From: Promerops cafer
Taxonomy: Eukaryota > Chordata > Aves > Passeriformes > Nectariniidae
Direction: 5' to 3'
NCBI GenBank assembly: GCA_013398275.1
Contig: VZSE01000421.1
Location: 1,834,439-1,898,438, forward strand
DNA: 64,000 nt
The first letter of the stretch is position 1, and every line of letters begins with the position of its first letter. The position numbers were made by a program, and so were the translations under genes. Below the pieces are notes generated by a model. It was not told where the DNA came from. It worked only from the letters and a program-made list of their open reading frames with translations, and ran no database searches. Positions 27,801 through 36,873 of this stretch are shown piece after piece.

Positions 27801-30800
27801 GCCAAAGAAAACCAAATAGATCAGAATCAAACTGAAAACCTGATTAAATTAGTTTGAAATGAGGTTGTTAAGTTAGTTAGAAATAACAAATTTATATTCT
27901 CATGAAAGAACAATTGAAGGTATGGTGAAGAGACTGTTGACTTGAATTGAGGCTTACAATTAAATTAAAAAACTCTTCCTGACCATGAAGTGAAATTACT
28001 AATCTTAAGCTTAAAAATATCACTGCTTTTTCTCAAAACAGAGACTGAAACAGACTGAAACTTCCTCCTAATCTTTTACTGTTCTTTCTTAATGCTAAGT
28101 TTTTTCTCCTTTTCCTCAAGACACTTTTGAACTTTGCCAACTCCAGAAGTTTGAGTGACTCACTCAGAATTATAGGGAAGAGACTTTTCTGTATCCTGTC
28201 CATTCCAAAAAATTACTTTTAATAGATTTTTTTCACTAATCATAGCCAAGTAAATTTACTGTATTTTGTGTTGGGACTACAGTTTCTTTTGAGTTGTCAT
28301 GTCATGTCTGTGTCCCCTCCCCCCTCCTCGAACTCTAGTAAATTGTAACTGCTTCCAAACAGAATTACTTCTTCTTTTAAGTAAATGAAAATATCATTCT
28401 GGGGCGGATTCAGAAAATTTAATTGATGCTATAGAGCTGTTGAATTCTCTTAGAGTTATCAACTATCTATTCTGGTCAAACAGTAATCATAGAATAACAG
28501 TCTGGTAGGAACATCTGGTGCCATTTGGTCCGGTTTAACCTGCTCAAAGTTTGAATGCCTTTAAAGTCAAATCTTACTGCTCCAGGTCATATTCAGTCAA
28601 GCTTTGAGTATCTCCAGGGACACAGTCTCTCTGGGCAGTATGTGACCACTTCAGAATTTTTCTCCTTTATCTAATCAGAATTTTCTGTGTTGCTGGTACT
28701 GTCAGTTTCCTTTCATTAGTGGATGATTCAGCTCTAGGAAGAGTTTGAAAGAGTTTGACTTGGTCTTCTTTATACCATCCTAGTAGGTAATCTAATATAA
28801 TAATGAGATTTCTCCCCTCTTCCTTTTCTTCTTAAAGATAAAAGACATCTTCTTCAGCCTCAGCCTTCAGCCTGCTAATCTTGCTGGTGATGTTAGACTT
28901 GGTCTATCCAGTATGTCAGTGTCTTTCTTGTGCTGAGGAGTCTCAAATTGCGAGTTCTGCAAGGTGGTCTGTCAGGGCTCAGCAGAAGGGAAGGATCAGC
29001 TCACCCACTTGCTGTGGCAGCGTTCACACAGCAAAGCGTGGCCATGGGCTACAGGTGACATTGCTGACTGGTGGTCGGCTTTTGTCTACCACTAACTCAA
29101 GTTGTTCTCTGATCAGTCCAATGCCCAGCCTGCATTTTTGTGTGCATGGGGTTATTCCATTCCAGATGCAGATCCTTTAAAGTTTTCTTGTCTGTGATGT
29201 TCTTTGGGCTGTTAAAGAACATAATCACAACTGAAACACACAGTTACTCCACATCTGTACATACAGATATTTTAAGATGAAGAAAATGATGTATTTCTAT
29301 AAGCTGCTGACATCTCTGTATCTTCAAGAATATATGAACTGTTCTATAAGACTTGTGACTGCATTTATAAATGCCAGAATAGCCAGAATAGCAGGTAATT
29401 GCAGAAGAAACCCAGAAATAACAAATAAATAATTGGAGAGTTGTTTCGGGACCGGTGGGAACAGAAGGAAGACATTTCATCTAGAAGGTGTCTGTTACTT
29501 CCTGTGTTCCTTTTGTCATTGTCCCACCCTCAAAAAAAATAGATACAGTGGACTAATGTTATTTTTGTTTTTGTTTTCAGGACTTGACTGGAGCTGAATT
29601 ATATACACAGCCAGCTGATCTTCTGCATCCAGTAATTTATGCCACTGCCATGGTTTTGCTGATGTGCCTGTTGATGATCATGGTCAGTTACATATACCAT
29701 CACAGGTAGGAATCAAAATTACCAGACTAAGAAAATGAGTTTGATCACACTTAGGACTACCTTTTCTATTTTATTAGAGCATGATATAGTAAAATGCTTT
29801 CAGTGTTTTTCCCCCATAAAATTTGTTGATGCAAACTAACAGTTACGCAAGTAGCTATTTCATCTTTCTTTAGAATAATTTAGCTGTCATAACCATGTCT
29901 CTCCTTTAATTCTTCATTTTGCTTCATGATGAAAGAAGAGGCCATTCAATAATAATGGTAGAAGTTAACAAACTGTTCAGCCTTTTACATTTCTGTTGAT
30001 GTGAAAGCTTGAATCCTAAAATTTTTAAATCAGGCCCCAAATAGATGTATAAAGCTGGTAATAGGCGGGTGTTTTAATTTCTTGTGATAAAGTCCAGAGA
30101 TCGTATTTGATTGCAAAGTAGGTAGTAGTTAAACAATCATTAACAGGAATTATATGTCATTTATCACAAGAATATTTTGCTAGTTTCTGAAAACAGTAAT
30201 GTAGCTGTGTTTTATATTGTCTATTTTGTTTCTTTTAACAGTGTGATCAGGATCAGTGTTAAAAGCTGGCATATGTTAGTTAACTTGAGCTTTCATATTT
30301 TCCTGACATGTGTGGTGTTTATTGGAGGCATTACTCAGACCAGGAATGCCAGTATTTGCCAAGCGGTAAGTAAAACTTAGTTACTGCTTTTGTAGTCCTG
30401 TATATGAATATGCCCCCCTTGCCTCTTACAGCACTGTAATGCTGTAGAGGCATTCATCAGAATATAAAATCTAGAAAAAAATTAGTGTTTTGCTTTGAAG
30501 TCATCTAGTCCAACACCCCTGCCGTAAAGACAGACATCTTCACCTAGATCTGATTGCTCAGATCTCCATCCAACCTATCTGCAATATTTCCAGAGATGGG
30601 GCATCTAATACCTCTCTGGGTAACCTGTGCCTGTGTTTTGCAACCCTCATTGTAAAAAAACTTTCTTACATGTAATATAAATCAACAGTTTTTCACTTTA
30701 AAGTCATTCCTCCTATCACTACTTGCCCTTGTAAAATGTGCAACAGATTTTTTTTTTCCCAAAATGCTACCACAGAAACTAAGTTTTCTTGGTTGTTTCT

Positions 30801-33800
30801 GTTTTTGAGACTTACTATGAAATTTTTTTTATAGGCCTGTATGTGGCCTTTACAGGCCATGTGAAATCTGATTTTCACAGGTATTAAAAAACCTATTCCC
30901 ATTTGCTCAGTTTAACTGAAGGGGAGGGGAGAGAAGTGTTTCAAGCCCCCATGCTTTATTGAGACTCCTTCTTTTTAATGATTTGCCCTTCTAAAATTTG
31001 GCCATCTTAATACAGTTGCAGTGTTTCAGTATAACAACAGTTGCTGCTTTGAAAAAATGTCAGTGAAATTTTTAAATTTTTTTTTTAATCCAGTGATGAA
31101 AAAAATTTTCACTTCCCTCACCATAATATTCCATAATGCTTTTTGTATGAATTTGTTGGCGTTATTAGGCTGACAGTTCAGTGTTGCAGTTAAATACATC
31201 CCTGATCATTTTCCTACGTGTGTGCACACGTACACGTGCCTTTTTTCTTACCTTCCTGGAGACAGAAATCCTCCAGAAGAAACGTTGTGATACAGATAGG
31301 CTGTTTGAGAGTTGTGTATTTTTACTGGTGACTGAAACTGGCAAAAAACCCACTTGTAGTCAGCTCGATTGGAACTAAAGTGTTGCCCCTTCTACGTGCA
31401 TTTGCTGTCATGGAAGTGTTGGCTTGTGAATAAGGCACTACAGGATAAGGAGATTCCACTGTGAAGCAGACTTTGCATTAATGTTTGGGCAGGTTAAACA
31501 TCTAATACACTTTCTTTATCTTTGCATTATGTTAAAATTGCTGATGAGTGTTGGCTGTCTGTGTTTTGCCATCTGTTCCATACTTGTCACAGCATCACGA
31601 GTTTGGTGTTCCTTTACTTGTTTCAATTTGAATAATATCTGTAACACAGGACATTTTAAATTAAGTCTTTTGTAAAATACAATTTCCTAAAGTGTATGAT
31701 TGATATGTACACTTCTGAAATTGTTTTTCCCCTCTTATTGAGTTTTCCATGCATGGGTTTGCATTACTTTTTTTTTGTTTTAAACTATAATGACTTGACA
31801 ATTAGAGTGGTCATATAAAATAAGAGGGTTTTTTTTCTCTTGAATTGAGCTTTCAAAAATTTCAGCTTCATGGTGAGCTGCAAGTTAAATGATCACTGTA
31901 TTAACTTAGTAGAAAGGAAATACTTGGGGGTTAATTATTTTTTTGTCGTCTTTTGTTTTAAGGTTGGGATAATTCTCCATTATTCCACTCTTGCAACAGT
32001 ACTGTGGCTGGGAGTGACATCTCGTAATATTTACAAGCAGGTAACCAAAAAAGCAAAAAGGTGTCAAGATCCTGATGAGCCACCTCCTCCACCCAGGCCA
32101 ATGCTGAGGTGAGTTGTTTCTGTGGCTCCTTATTTTCCAGGTAGCTACATTTATATTCTGACCAGAAAATGTAACAAGTCACTCCCCTTGTGTTCTCTCC
32201 AGGTCTGTAAAGTTCCTTTAGATTTTGTTGTTCCTCAGTGTTAAGGAGGATGAGCTGAAAGACTATTGGTCTTAGTGTATTACAGATGCAATGCTGGGTT
32301 GCTGATTGGTAAATTAAAAAATAGGTAGTGTTTCAGCATCACCACTGAAGGTTTGATTTGGACTTTAGATAGCAACACAACTTATTAAATTGTCAGGAGA
32401 AAGAATGTGAAGAACTGTTAACACAATTAACAAACACTGCAATTTAAGTAAATAAAGTTAAATATATTTTCCAAAGATTATTTACAAATTATTTGAAAAA
32501 TAGGAGTGTCATTCATTATCAAATGAAAATATAGTGTTCTTTGTGTGGTGTTCCTCCTAGAATTTTAATTTCTGAAGTCCCGCAAATGAGATAAACTAAT
32601 TATATGTTAAATTCACGTATGTGCAATGTTCTTACTAGAAAATACTGACGTTAGTCATGTTGCCTCCTCAGCTTCTGATATTAATTAAAAACTGCTAGAC
32701 TGAAGTTCTCCACAAGGTGGCAGAAGTTGATTAACTTTGATTAGCTACAGGCAAATATTTAAAGAGCTTGATTTTGAAAGTACAGAGACTGCAGAAAAAC
32801 AGAAGTGCTTTTCTGATTATTTTCAAGTAACATTTTCAATACTACATACAAATGTTTTATATCCCTTATTATTTATTACGAAGTTTCTGCTTTGGAAGAC
32901 GTTGCAGTAAAATTACCAGCCTCACAGGCTCAGCTCTGCACAGACATGAACATGCCATTTCAGGTCTGAACACCTCATCTCTGACACTGGCAGTAGCTCT
33001 GGAGACAAGTATCCAACACAAGAATGGAGCAAACATGTTTTATATTTTTCAGACTTTCTCAGTGTTCAACTTCCTGTGGATCAGGAATTTCCTCAGTCAG
33101 ATAGATGTGTGATGGTTTTGTATGGAAAGGCTGCGGAAGGATTTTTTTTAAAGTTGTCTTTTAAACTTAGGTTCAAAATAAAATTACCCGTAATGTAGTA
33201 CTTGTACAAAGATTTGTTTTGTCTGGCCAGCTCCTGATTGCTGCATCAAGATACAGAATAAACCGATGTTAGAATCTGATCTTTGTGGGATTCATCAACT
33301 AAATAATAAATTCAGTGTATCTTGATTTCCAAGAAAGTCATAATTTGTTTTAGACTGTTGTTTTGTGTCTCAAGTGAGACAAGAGTAATTTCTGGTGAAT
33401 TATCAGAAATGCAGTAGAAAAGTCCAGGACCACTATAATAGGTGTCTCTTGTTGATAAAAAACAAACGCTCACCCGTGTGTCACAGTAAGAGCTTTTGCT
33501 TTGGTGTTCTGATCTGAATTTGGACTGGATTAGTATAAGCTGCAGGACTGAGTGCCATTAATTCAAATGATTATCAGTAATTATTGATCTGCCACTAATG
33601 AATTCAATTTGAATTATAGAAATCAGAATGAAAAGTGAGATACTCCAACAACATAGGCCCTTTTTCTTCTTGAAAATGTACAGTTTTCATGTCCCACCAT
33701 AGGGAAGCAGGAAGGATATACTATAAAATTACAAAGTCCATTAAAAATAAAAAAACCCAACCTGCCATCTGCCGAACCCCTGCACCCAAAAGAATTTCAA

Positions 33801-35766
33801 GTTACAGTGAAATAATAATTAGTGAAATAATAATAATTCAAGTAACAGTGAAATAATATTAGGCAAGTTCACCTCTGGAACGCGGGACATACCACTTAGT
33901 ATTTTCGTTAAGTTTCCTTATTCTTTTTCAGCAGGTTACAACTTCTGACAGCTTTTGCTTCTTCCTTCTAACACTGTATACTTTTGTTCAGTGTCTGCGA
34001 GTGGGAGGTGGGAGTGAGCAGCTTTGAGAAAGAGGCAGCGTACAGCAGGAGGAGAAAAACTGTAGTGAGGAAGACTTAGAAAACAATCGATACTGCCAAA
34101 GCCCAAACCTGATTCACCCTGTTTAGTTTCATAAAGAGCATGTGTGCTTCCCAAATCCTGGAAAGCTCTAATTTCCTTCATAATGACTGAAAAAAATCCA
34201 TTATACTTAAGCAGCTGCTGATAAATTGGTTTTATTTTTTAGGTTCTACCTTATTGGTGGAGGGATCCCTGTCATAGTTTGTGGAATAACAGCTGCAGCA
34301 AACATCCGAAATTACGGCAGCAGACCTAATGCACCTTAGTAAGTACCCTATAAGTGAGACCTTTGTCATAAGATTTCTTAGGCTTGCTTTTCTCTGAATA
34401 CTTGCTGCAATTAGTTCTGATTCTTCCAGGAAATGTAGCACAGACGAGATCATTTCAATGAACTGAAAAAGCATCTGACTTGTGCGAAATGTTAATTTAT
34501 TCTTTGGTTTGTTTCTTTTGCAGTTGCTGGATGGCTTGGGAACCTAGCTTAGGAGCATTTTATGGACCTGCTAGTTTTATCATTTTCATAAACTGTATGT
34601 ATTTTCTCAGCATATTTGTACAACTAAAGCGTCACCCTGAACGGAAATATGAGCTGAAGGAACCCGTTGAGGAGCAGCAGCGTCTGGCCACCAACGAACA
34701 CGGGGAGCTGGCCCATCAGGATTCATTGTCAGTGTCCCTGGTGTCCACGTCTGCTTTGGAGAACGAGCATAGTTTTCCAGCACAGCTTCTGGGAGTGGGC
34801 CTTACTTTGGTTTTGTATGTTACGCTCTGGATCTTTGGAGCTCTGTCCGTCTCCCTGTATTACCCTATGGACCTGATCTTCAGCTGTTTTTTTGGGGCAA
34901 CATGTTTAAGCCTCAGTGCCTTTCTTATGGTGCACCATTGCATTAACAGGGAGGATGTCAGGCATGCTTGGATAACAACTTGCTGCCCAGGAAGAAGTAC
35001 ATATTCAGTGCAAGTAAATGTGCCGCCCTCCAGTTCCAGTGGAACCAACGGAGAGGCCCCAAAATGCACCAACAGTAGCGCAGAATCCTCATGCACAAAT
35101 AAAAGTGCCTCAAGCCTAAAAAATTCGTCTCAAGGTTGTAAACTGACTAACTTACAAGCTGCAGCAGCTCAGTGCCACCCGACTTCTCTGCCGTTGAACA
35201 CAGGTCCTCAACTTGATAACAGTCTGACTGAACATTCAGTAGATAATGATATCAAAATGCACGTAGCTCCACTGGAGGTACAGTTTCGGACAAACGGACA
35301 CCCAAGCCGGCACCATAAGAACAGGAGCAAGGGCCATCGTGCCAGCAGGCTCGCGGTGCTGAGGGAGTACGCTTACGACGTTCCCACGAGTGTGGAAGGA
35401 AGCGTGCAAAATGGCCTACCCAAAACACGCCAGAGCAGCAGCGAGGGGCACTCGAGGAGCCGAAGAGCCTATCTGGCATACAGGGAACGTCAGTATAACC
35501 AGTCCCAACAAGAAAGCAGTGATGCTTGCAGTACACTTCCAAAAAGTAGCAGAAATACAGAGAAAACAATAGCCAGCAACAACAAAAAAGATATTCTAAG
35601 GAAACCAATAGCAGCCGAGCTGGAAAACCAACAAAAATCTTATGGCTTAAATTTAGCCATCCAGAATGGACCACTTAAAAGCAGTGGACAGGAGGGACCT
35701 TTGCTCACTGCAGACAGTACTGGTAATATTAGAACTGGGTTATGGAAACACGAAACTACTGTGTAG
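3799..35766 (+). CDS. ADGRA3: ADGRA3 (GPR125), adhesion G-protein-coupled receptor A3, 5'-partial, 17 exons
   Basis: This is a plasma-membrane adhesion receptor; known work on the family links it to planar cell polarity and Wnt signalling (Dishevelled recruitment) and to epithelial and spermatogonial cells. Coding exons: 3799-3870, 5187-5258, 6156-6227, 7644-7804, 8681-8894, 9820-9984, 16732-16933, 20053-20202, 22629-22790, 23063-23266, 24350-24563, 24710-24918, 29581-29705, 30242-30365, 31963-32108, 34243-34338, 34524-35766. All introns are GT-AG, and after the first base (which completes an upstream codon) the joined frame is 1,209 codons plus TAG. Window residues: LRRs 1-72, LRR C-cap 72-125, Ig about 130-250, hormone-receptor motif about 252-305, GAIN/GPS about 306-632, seven membrane segments about 649-933, tail to 1209 ending Thr-Thr-Val. 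The tail sequence agrees with remembered human ADGRA3 rather than ADGRA2, and ADGRA1 lacks the LRR/Ig ectodomain. About 112 N-terminal residues lie outside the window. No frameshift or premature stop is seen, so the copy looks functional. Confidence 0.96.
3871..5186 (+). other. ADGRA3: ADGRA3 intron
   Basis: GT-AG intron of 1,316 nt. It holds a short (GT)n/(AT)n microsatellite at about 4836-4872 and otherwise nothing recognisable. Short open frames at 3983 and 4307 have no domain content. Confidence 0.85.
4836..4872. repeat. (GT)n followed by (AT)n microsatellite
   Basis: Alternating GT for about seven units runs into alternating AT-rich sequence. It is intronic. Confidence 0.75.
5187..5258 (+). 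CDS. ADGRA3: ADGRA3 exon: leucine-rich repeat unit B
   Basis: The second 72-nt LRR exon has the same phase as its neighbours. It encodes LDLTNNRIG-x-L-x-x-x-IF-x-GL. The acceptor is TTATAG, the donor GTAAGT. Confidence 0.94.
5259..6155 (+). other. ADGRA3: ADGRA3 intron
   Basis: GT-AG intron of 897 nt. I see no repeat or exon in it. Confidence 0.85.
6156..6227 (+). CDS. ADGRA3: ADGRA3 exon: leucine-rich repeat unit C
   Basis: The third 72-nt LRR exon encodes LNLSGN-L-F-x-x-L-x-x-x-TF and ends in a split Leu codon. The acceptor is CTCAG, the donor GTGAGT. The identical length and phase of the three units show one exon per repeat. Confidence 0.94.
6228..7643 (+). other. ADGRA3: ADGRA3 intron
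   Basis: GT-AG intron of 1,416 nt. I see nothing recognisable in it. Confidence 0.85.
7644..7804 (+). CDS. ADGRA3: ADGRA3 exon: LRR C-terminal cap
   Basis: Encodes window residues 72-125. The LRRCT signature is visible: Cys-Asp-Cys followed by N-x-L-W, the Trp-containing helix, then Cys in TKCAYP and a final Cys in LLTC. The acceptor is TTGCAG, the donor GTAAGC, phase 1 at the 3' end. Confidence 0.95.
7805..8680 (+). other. ADGRA3: ADGRA3 intron
   Basis: GT-AG intron of 876 nt, AT-rich, with no recognisable element. Confidence 0.85.
8681..8894 (+). CDS. ADGRA3: ADGRA3 exon: Ig-like domain, first half
   Basis: Encodes window residues 126-197, including the Ig B-strand Cys (LPFQC) and the C-strand Trp (VLWYQDG). 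The sequence is nearly the same as I recall for the human protein in this part. The donor is AG|GTGAAT. Confidence 0.96.
8895..9819 (+). other. ADGRA3: ADGRA3 intron
   Basis: GT-AG intron of 925 nt. I see no repeat or exon in it. Confidence 0.85.
9820..9984 (+). CDS. ADGRA3: ADGRA3 exon: Ig-like domain, second half
   Basis: Encodes residues 197-252 with the F-strand Cys in the G-x-W-G-C motif (the usual D-x-G-x-Y-x-C position) and the linker to the hormone-receptor motif (QYCPPERVVNN). The acceptor is TTTCCAG, the donor GTTAGT. Confidence 0.95.
9985..16731 (+). other. ADGRA3: ADGRA3 intron, longest visible (6.7 kb)
   Basis: GT-AG intron of 6,747 nt between the Ig and hormone-receptor exons. 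I see no additional exon, RNA gene or clear transposon in it. Short open frames (for example the 101-codon minus-strand frame at 13082-13387) are low-complexity Phe/Leu/Ser translations without domain signal. Confidence 0.8.
16732..16933 (+). CDS. ADGRA3: ADGRA3 exon: hormone-receptor motif (HRM)
   Basis: Encodes residues 252-319. It carries WPRT, a Cys in the LLCTR segment, the W-R-R-C-D-R-G-G-x-W-A core and SRCQYAND-V-T-R, typical of the HormR domain of the ADGRA group. The acceptor is CCCCAG, the donor CAG|GTAATT, phase 0 at the 3' end. Confidence 0.96.
16934..20052 (+). other. ADGRA3: ADGRA3 intron
   Basis: GT-AG intron of 3,119 nt. It includes a modest T/G-rich patch near 17700-17745. 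Nothing else is recognisable. Confidence 0.82.
20053..20202 (+). CDS. ADGRA3: ADGRA3 exon: GAIN domain part 1
   Basis: A 150-nt phase-0 exon for residues 320-369, helical GAIN subdomain A (MPLNLTNAV, ARQLLAYTVEAANFSDKMD, MIEKFGRF). The acceptor is GTAG, the donor GAG|GTAACT. Confidence 0.94.
20203..22628 (+). other. ADGRA3: ADGRA3 intron
   Basis: GT-AG intron of 2,426 nt. I see no exon or repeat with confidence. Confidence 0.82.
22629..22790 (+). CDS. ADGRA3: ADGRA3 exon: GAIN domain part 2
   Basis: A 162-nt phase-0 exon for residues 370-423 (LGDVMVDIASNIMLADERVLW and the helix with EAKACTRIVQCL). The acceptor TTAG follows a C/T-rich stretch; the donor is GTAAGT. Confidence 0.95.
23063..23266 (+). 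CDS. ADGRA3: ADGRA3 exon: GAIN domain part 3
   Basis: A 204-nt phase-0 exon for residues 424-491 (YSPNIALEAYVIK, FTGMTCTVFQK, SDYGRRDPDGNLDKQL). The preceding intron (22791-23062) is only 272 nt. The donor is AAG|GTGAGA. Confidence 0.96.
23267..24349 (+). other. ADGRA3: ADGRA3 intron
   Basis: GT-AG intron of 1,083 nt with a short (CA)n(TA)n stretch near 23728-23749. I see nothing else in it. Confidence 0.83.
24350..24563 (+). CDS. ADGRA3: ADGRA3 exon: GAIN domain part 4
   Basis: Encodes residues 492-562 plus one base of codon 563 (NTIVEASIQLP, YKLQLIAFRNGKLFPATGN, RRTVVTPVILTKI). The donor, TAG|GTTTGT, departs from the consensus at +3 and +4. The following intron is only 146 nt. Confidence 0.95.
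24564..24709 (+). other. ADGRA3: ADGRA3 short intron (146 nt)
   Basis: The shortest intron in the window. If it were retained, the reading frame would run 15 residues past the exon to a TGA at 24608-24610. Confidence 0.9.
24710..24918 (+). CDS. ADGRA3: ADGRA3 exon: GAIN subdomain B with GPS
   Basis: Encodes residues 563-632. It holds the WDFDLLNGQGGW-x-x-x-GC strand and the second GPS Cys in CYSLSNYAVLM. The GPS cysteines are 608 and 622. The canonical H-L-(S/T) cleavage triad is replaced by S-L-S (624-626). The acceptor is AACAG, the donor ATG|GTATGA. Confidence 0.95.
24919..29580 (+). other. ADGRA3: ADGRA3 intron (4.7 kb)
   Basis: GT-AG intron of 4,662 nt between the GPS exon and the first membrane segment. 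It carries one antisense CR1 fragment (28487-28690, separate entry). The 99-codon plus-strand frame at 28881-29180 has no domain content and is probably chance. Confidence 0.83.
28487..28690 (-). mobile_element. CR1 LINE fragment, antisense to ADGRA3
   Basis: Reads on the plus strand like the reverse complement of the CR1 3' region: it starts with 'atcatagaataacag', then 'cctgctcaaag', 'gagtatctccaggga' and 'ctctctgggcag'. It is strongly diverged. Boundaries are approximate. Confidence 0.8.
29581..29705 (+). CDS. ADGRA3: ADGRA3 exon: post-GPS linker and TM1
   Basis: Encodes residues 633-674. The linker DLTGAELYTQ is followed by TM1 (about 649-671), an uninterrupted hydrophobic run ending before YIYHH. 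The acceptor is TTTTCAG, the donor AG|GTAGGA. Confidence 0.95.
29706..30241 (+). other. ADGRA3: ADGRA3 intron
   Basis: GT-AG intron of 536 nt. I see nothing recognisable in it. Confidence 0.85.
30242..30365 (+). CDS. ADGRA3: ADGRA3 exon: TM2 and first extracellular loop
   Basis: Encodes residues 674-715: IRIS-x-KSWHMLVNL leading into TM2 (about 685-704), then the loop with Cys713 (NASICQA). The donor is GCG|GTAAGT. Confidence 0.95.
30366..31962 (+). other. ADGRA3: ADGRA3 intron
   Basis: GT-AG intron of 1,597 nt. It contains the antisense CR1 fragment at 30497-30745. The remainder holds no recognisable element. Confidence 0.83.
30497..30745 (-). mobile_element. CR1 LINE fragment, antisense to ADGRA3
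   Basis: The plus strand reads as reverse-complement CR1: 'tcatctagtccaacacccct', 'tttccagagatggggcatct', 'ctctctgggtaacctgtgcc', then 'cctatcactacttgcccttg'. The copy is degraded. Boundaries are approximate. Confidence 0.85.
31963..32108 (+). CDS. ADGRA3: ADGRA3 exon: TM3 and proline-rich intracellular loop 2
   Basis: Encodes residues 716-764. TM3 spans about 716-738 (GIILHYSTLATVLWLGV). The basic loop KQVTKKAKRCQDPDE then leads to five consecutive prolines (755-759). The acceptor is TTTTAAG, the donor AG|GTGAGT. Confidence 0.95.
32109..34242 (+). other. ADGRA3: ADGRA3 intron
   Basis: GT-AG intron of 2,134 nt. Near 33800-33857 a short imprecise repeat of 'agtgaaataataatta' type occurs three times. 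I see no exon or identified transposon. Confidence 0.82.
34243..34338 (+). CDS. ADGRA3: ADGRA3 exon: TM4
   Basis: A 96-nt exon for residues 765-796. TM4 is FYLIGGGIPVIVCGITAAANI, followed by the start of extracellular loop 2 (NYGSRPNAP). It ends in a split Tyr codon. The donor is TA|GTAAGT. Confidence 0.95.
34524..35766 (+). CDS. ADGRA3: ADGRA3 terminal coding exon: TM5-TM7 and cytoplasmic tail
   Basis: Encodes residues 796-1209 and the TAG stop at 35764-35766; it follows a 185-nt intron (34339-34523) with acceptor TTTTGCAG. TM5 is about 808-829, TM6 about 883-907 and TM7 about 911-933. The long third intracellular loop is charged (RHPERKYELKEPVEEQQR). The tail of about 275 residues is rich in Ser/Asn, contains basic clusters (RHHKNRSKGHRASR, HSRSRRAYLAYRERQYN) and ends HETTV, a class I PDZ ligand. 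The methionine-initiated frame that opens at 34480 is an intron read-through and not a real start. Confidence 0.97.
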
Positions 35767-36105
35767 CATTATAATTCTTTGTGGGATGGATCCGTATAAA
35801 CTGTGATTACACATTCCTTAAAGCTATTAACACTTTTAAAGACTGTTTACAAACTGTAGGTACTTTGTGCAGGGAGGGAACCAAGATAATATGCCAAGCA
35901 AAAAATTTTATGCATTATTACCTTTGCTGTTCTTACAAAGATGAACTCTTGCTTGGTATTTTATGAATTTTTTTTTGAAGTGTCAGTCTTGAGAGATGCA
36001 GAACACAACTTTGTACATTTTTTTTACCTGTAACCCTGCAGATGTGTCCACAACACATTTCAAATTTGTATTTAAATGTATAATAAATAGTATTTTCCCC
36101 AGCAG
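35767..36105 (+). other. ADGRA3: ADGRA3 3' untranslated region (probable main end)
   Basis: AT-rich sequence after the stop. It leads to an AATAAA at 36082-36087 and a T/G-rich stretch near 36120-36137. The cleavage point near 36100-36110 is inferred. Longer 3' ends are possible because other AATAAA-like signals lie further downstream. Confidence 0.6.
36082..36087 (+). terminator. ADGRA3: Poly(A) signal AATAAA for ADGRA3
   Basis: Canonical hexamer about 315 nt after the stop, with a T/G-rich downstream element (TTGTTGGGTTTTT) about 40 nt further on. This is the usual layout of a vertebrate cleavage site. Confidence 0.65.
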
Positions 36106-36873
36106 CCCAGAGTTGCACTTATTGTTGGGTTTTTAAAATATTACTGCCCTGAATGTCATATTGATTTTACTGTTTCATTATCTGAAACTTATGAGCTTCC
36201 ATTACTAAAGAAAATACTGAAGTTACAGTTTTCTACACTTAAATTATTGACACCTCAGGGTAAACAAGATGATATTTCGTATCATCCTGCTGCTGTGACC
36301 AATTTGAAGTTGTAGTTGCAGAGTGGTGCTTGAGGTGGTACCTGTTTCCAGCACTTACACCTATTTTGCTAAAGCTATGTGTATTAAATAGCAAAAAATG
36401 CTTCTGTATAATCTGGTACTGATACCACAACTCAGCCTTTAAGCAACAAATGGAATTGGATTGTATAAGCTTAGTTAGTTTGGTTATCCACTTCAGACTT
36501 GCCATTTTTGGGTGTTTTAGTTAAGGGTATCTGAGTTAAGATATAGATCTAACATTGTCCATACTCAAATATTATGTTAAATAATTTATAAACTCGTTCA
36601 GATATGTTTAATTATTGCTTGCCAGATTTACTGCAGCCTCTGGTAGTCTGATAGTATGAACTAATCTTGGATGCATTGTATAAAGCTCTGCAACAGGACA
36701 GTGTTGTTAGAGTTTGGGTTCTATTTTTACTTCTTGTGGGTTGTTACCGTTTAAGAATTCTTTCAGGAACATTTTGACAAGTGTATGACTCAGTTTTCAT
36801 TGCTATTCTATTTTCCTGGTTTCAGGAGAAGTAGCTTTTAGCTTGTATCCAACCCTACAGCTACCATAAGGAT
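36106..36873. other. Intergenic sequence downstream of ADGRA3
   Basis: AT-rich sequence. I see no gene or identified repeat. It could belong to a longer 3' UTR isoform. Confidence 0.6.

Noticed and set aside
34480..34523. Methionine start of the 428-codon frame before the last ADGRA3 exon
   Set aside because: These codons are intron sequence that happens to stay open. The acceptor TTTTGCAG at 34516-34523 and the phase of the previous exon place the coding start at 34524.
35252..35674. 140-codon minus-strand frame inside the last ADGRA3 exon
   Set aside because: It is a shadow of the long coding exon on the other strand, without its own domain or context.
3799..35766. Assignment to ADGRA2 (GPR124) instead of ADGRA3
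   Set aside because: Both have the LRR-Ig-HRM-GAIN-7TM plan and a Thr-Thr-Val end, but the tail segments here (for example SSAESSCTNKSAS and CKLTNLQAAAAQCH) match what I recall of ADGRA3. An alignment with both human proteins would settle it.
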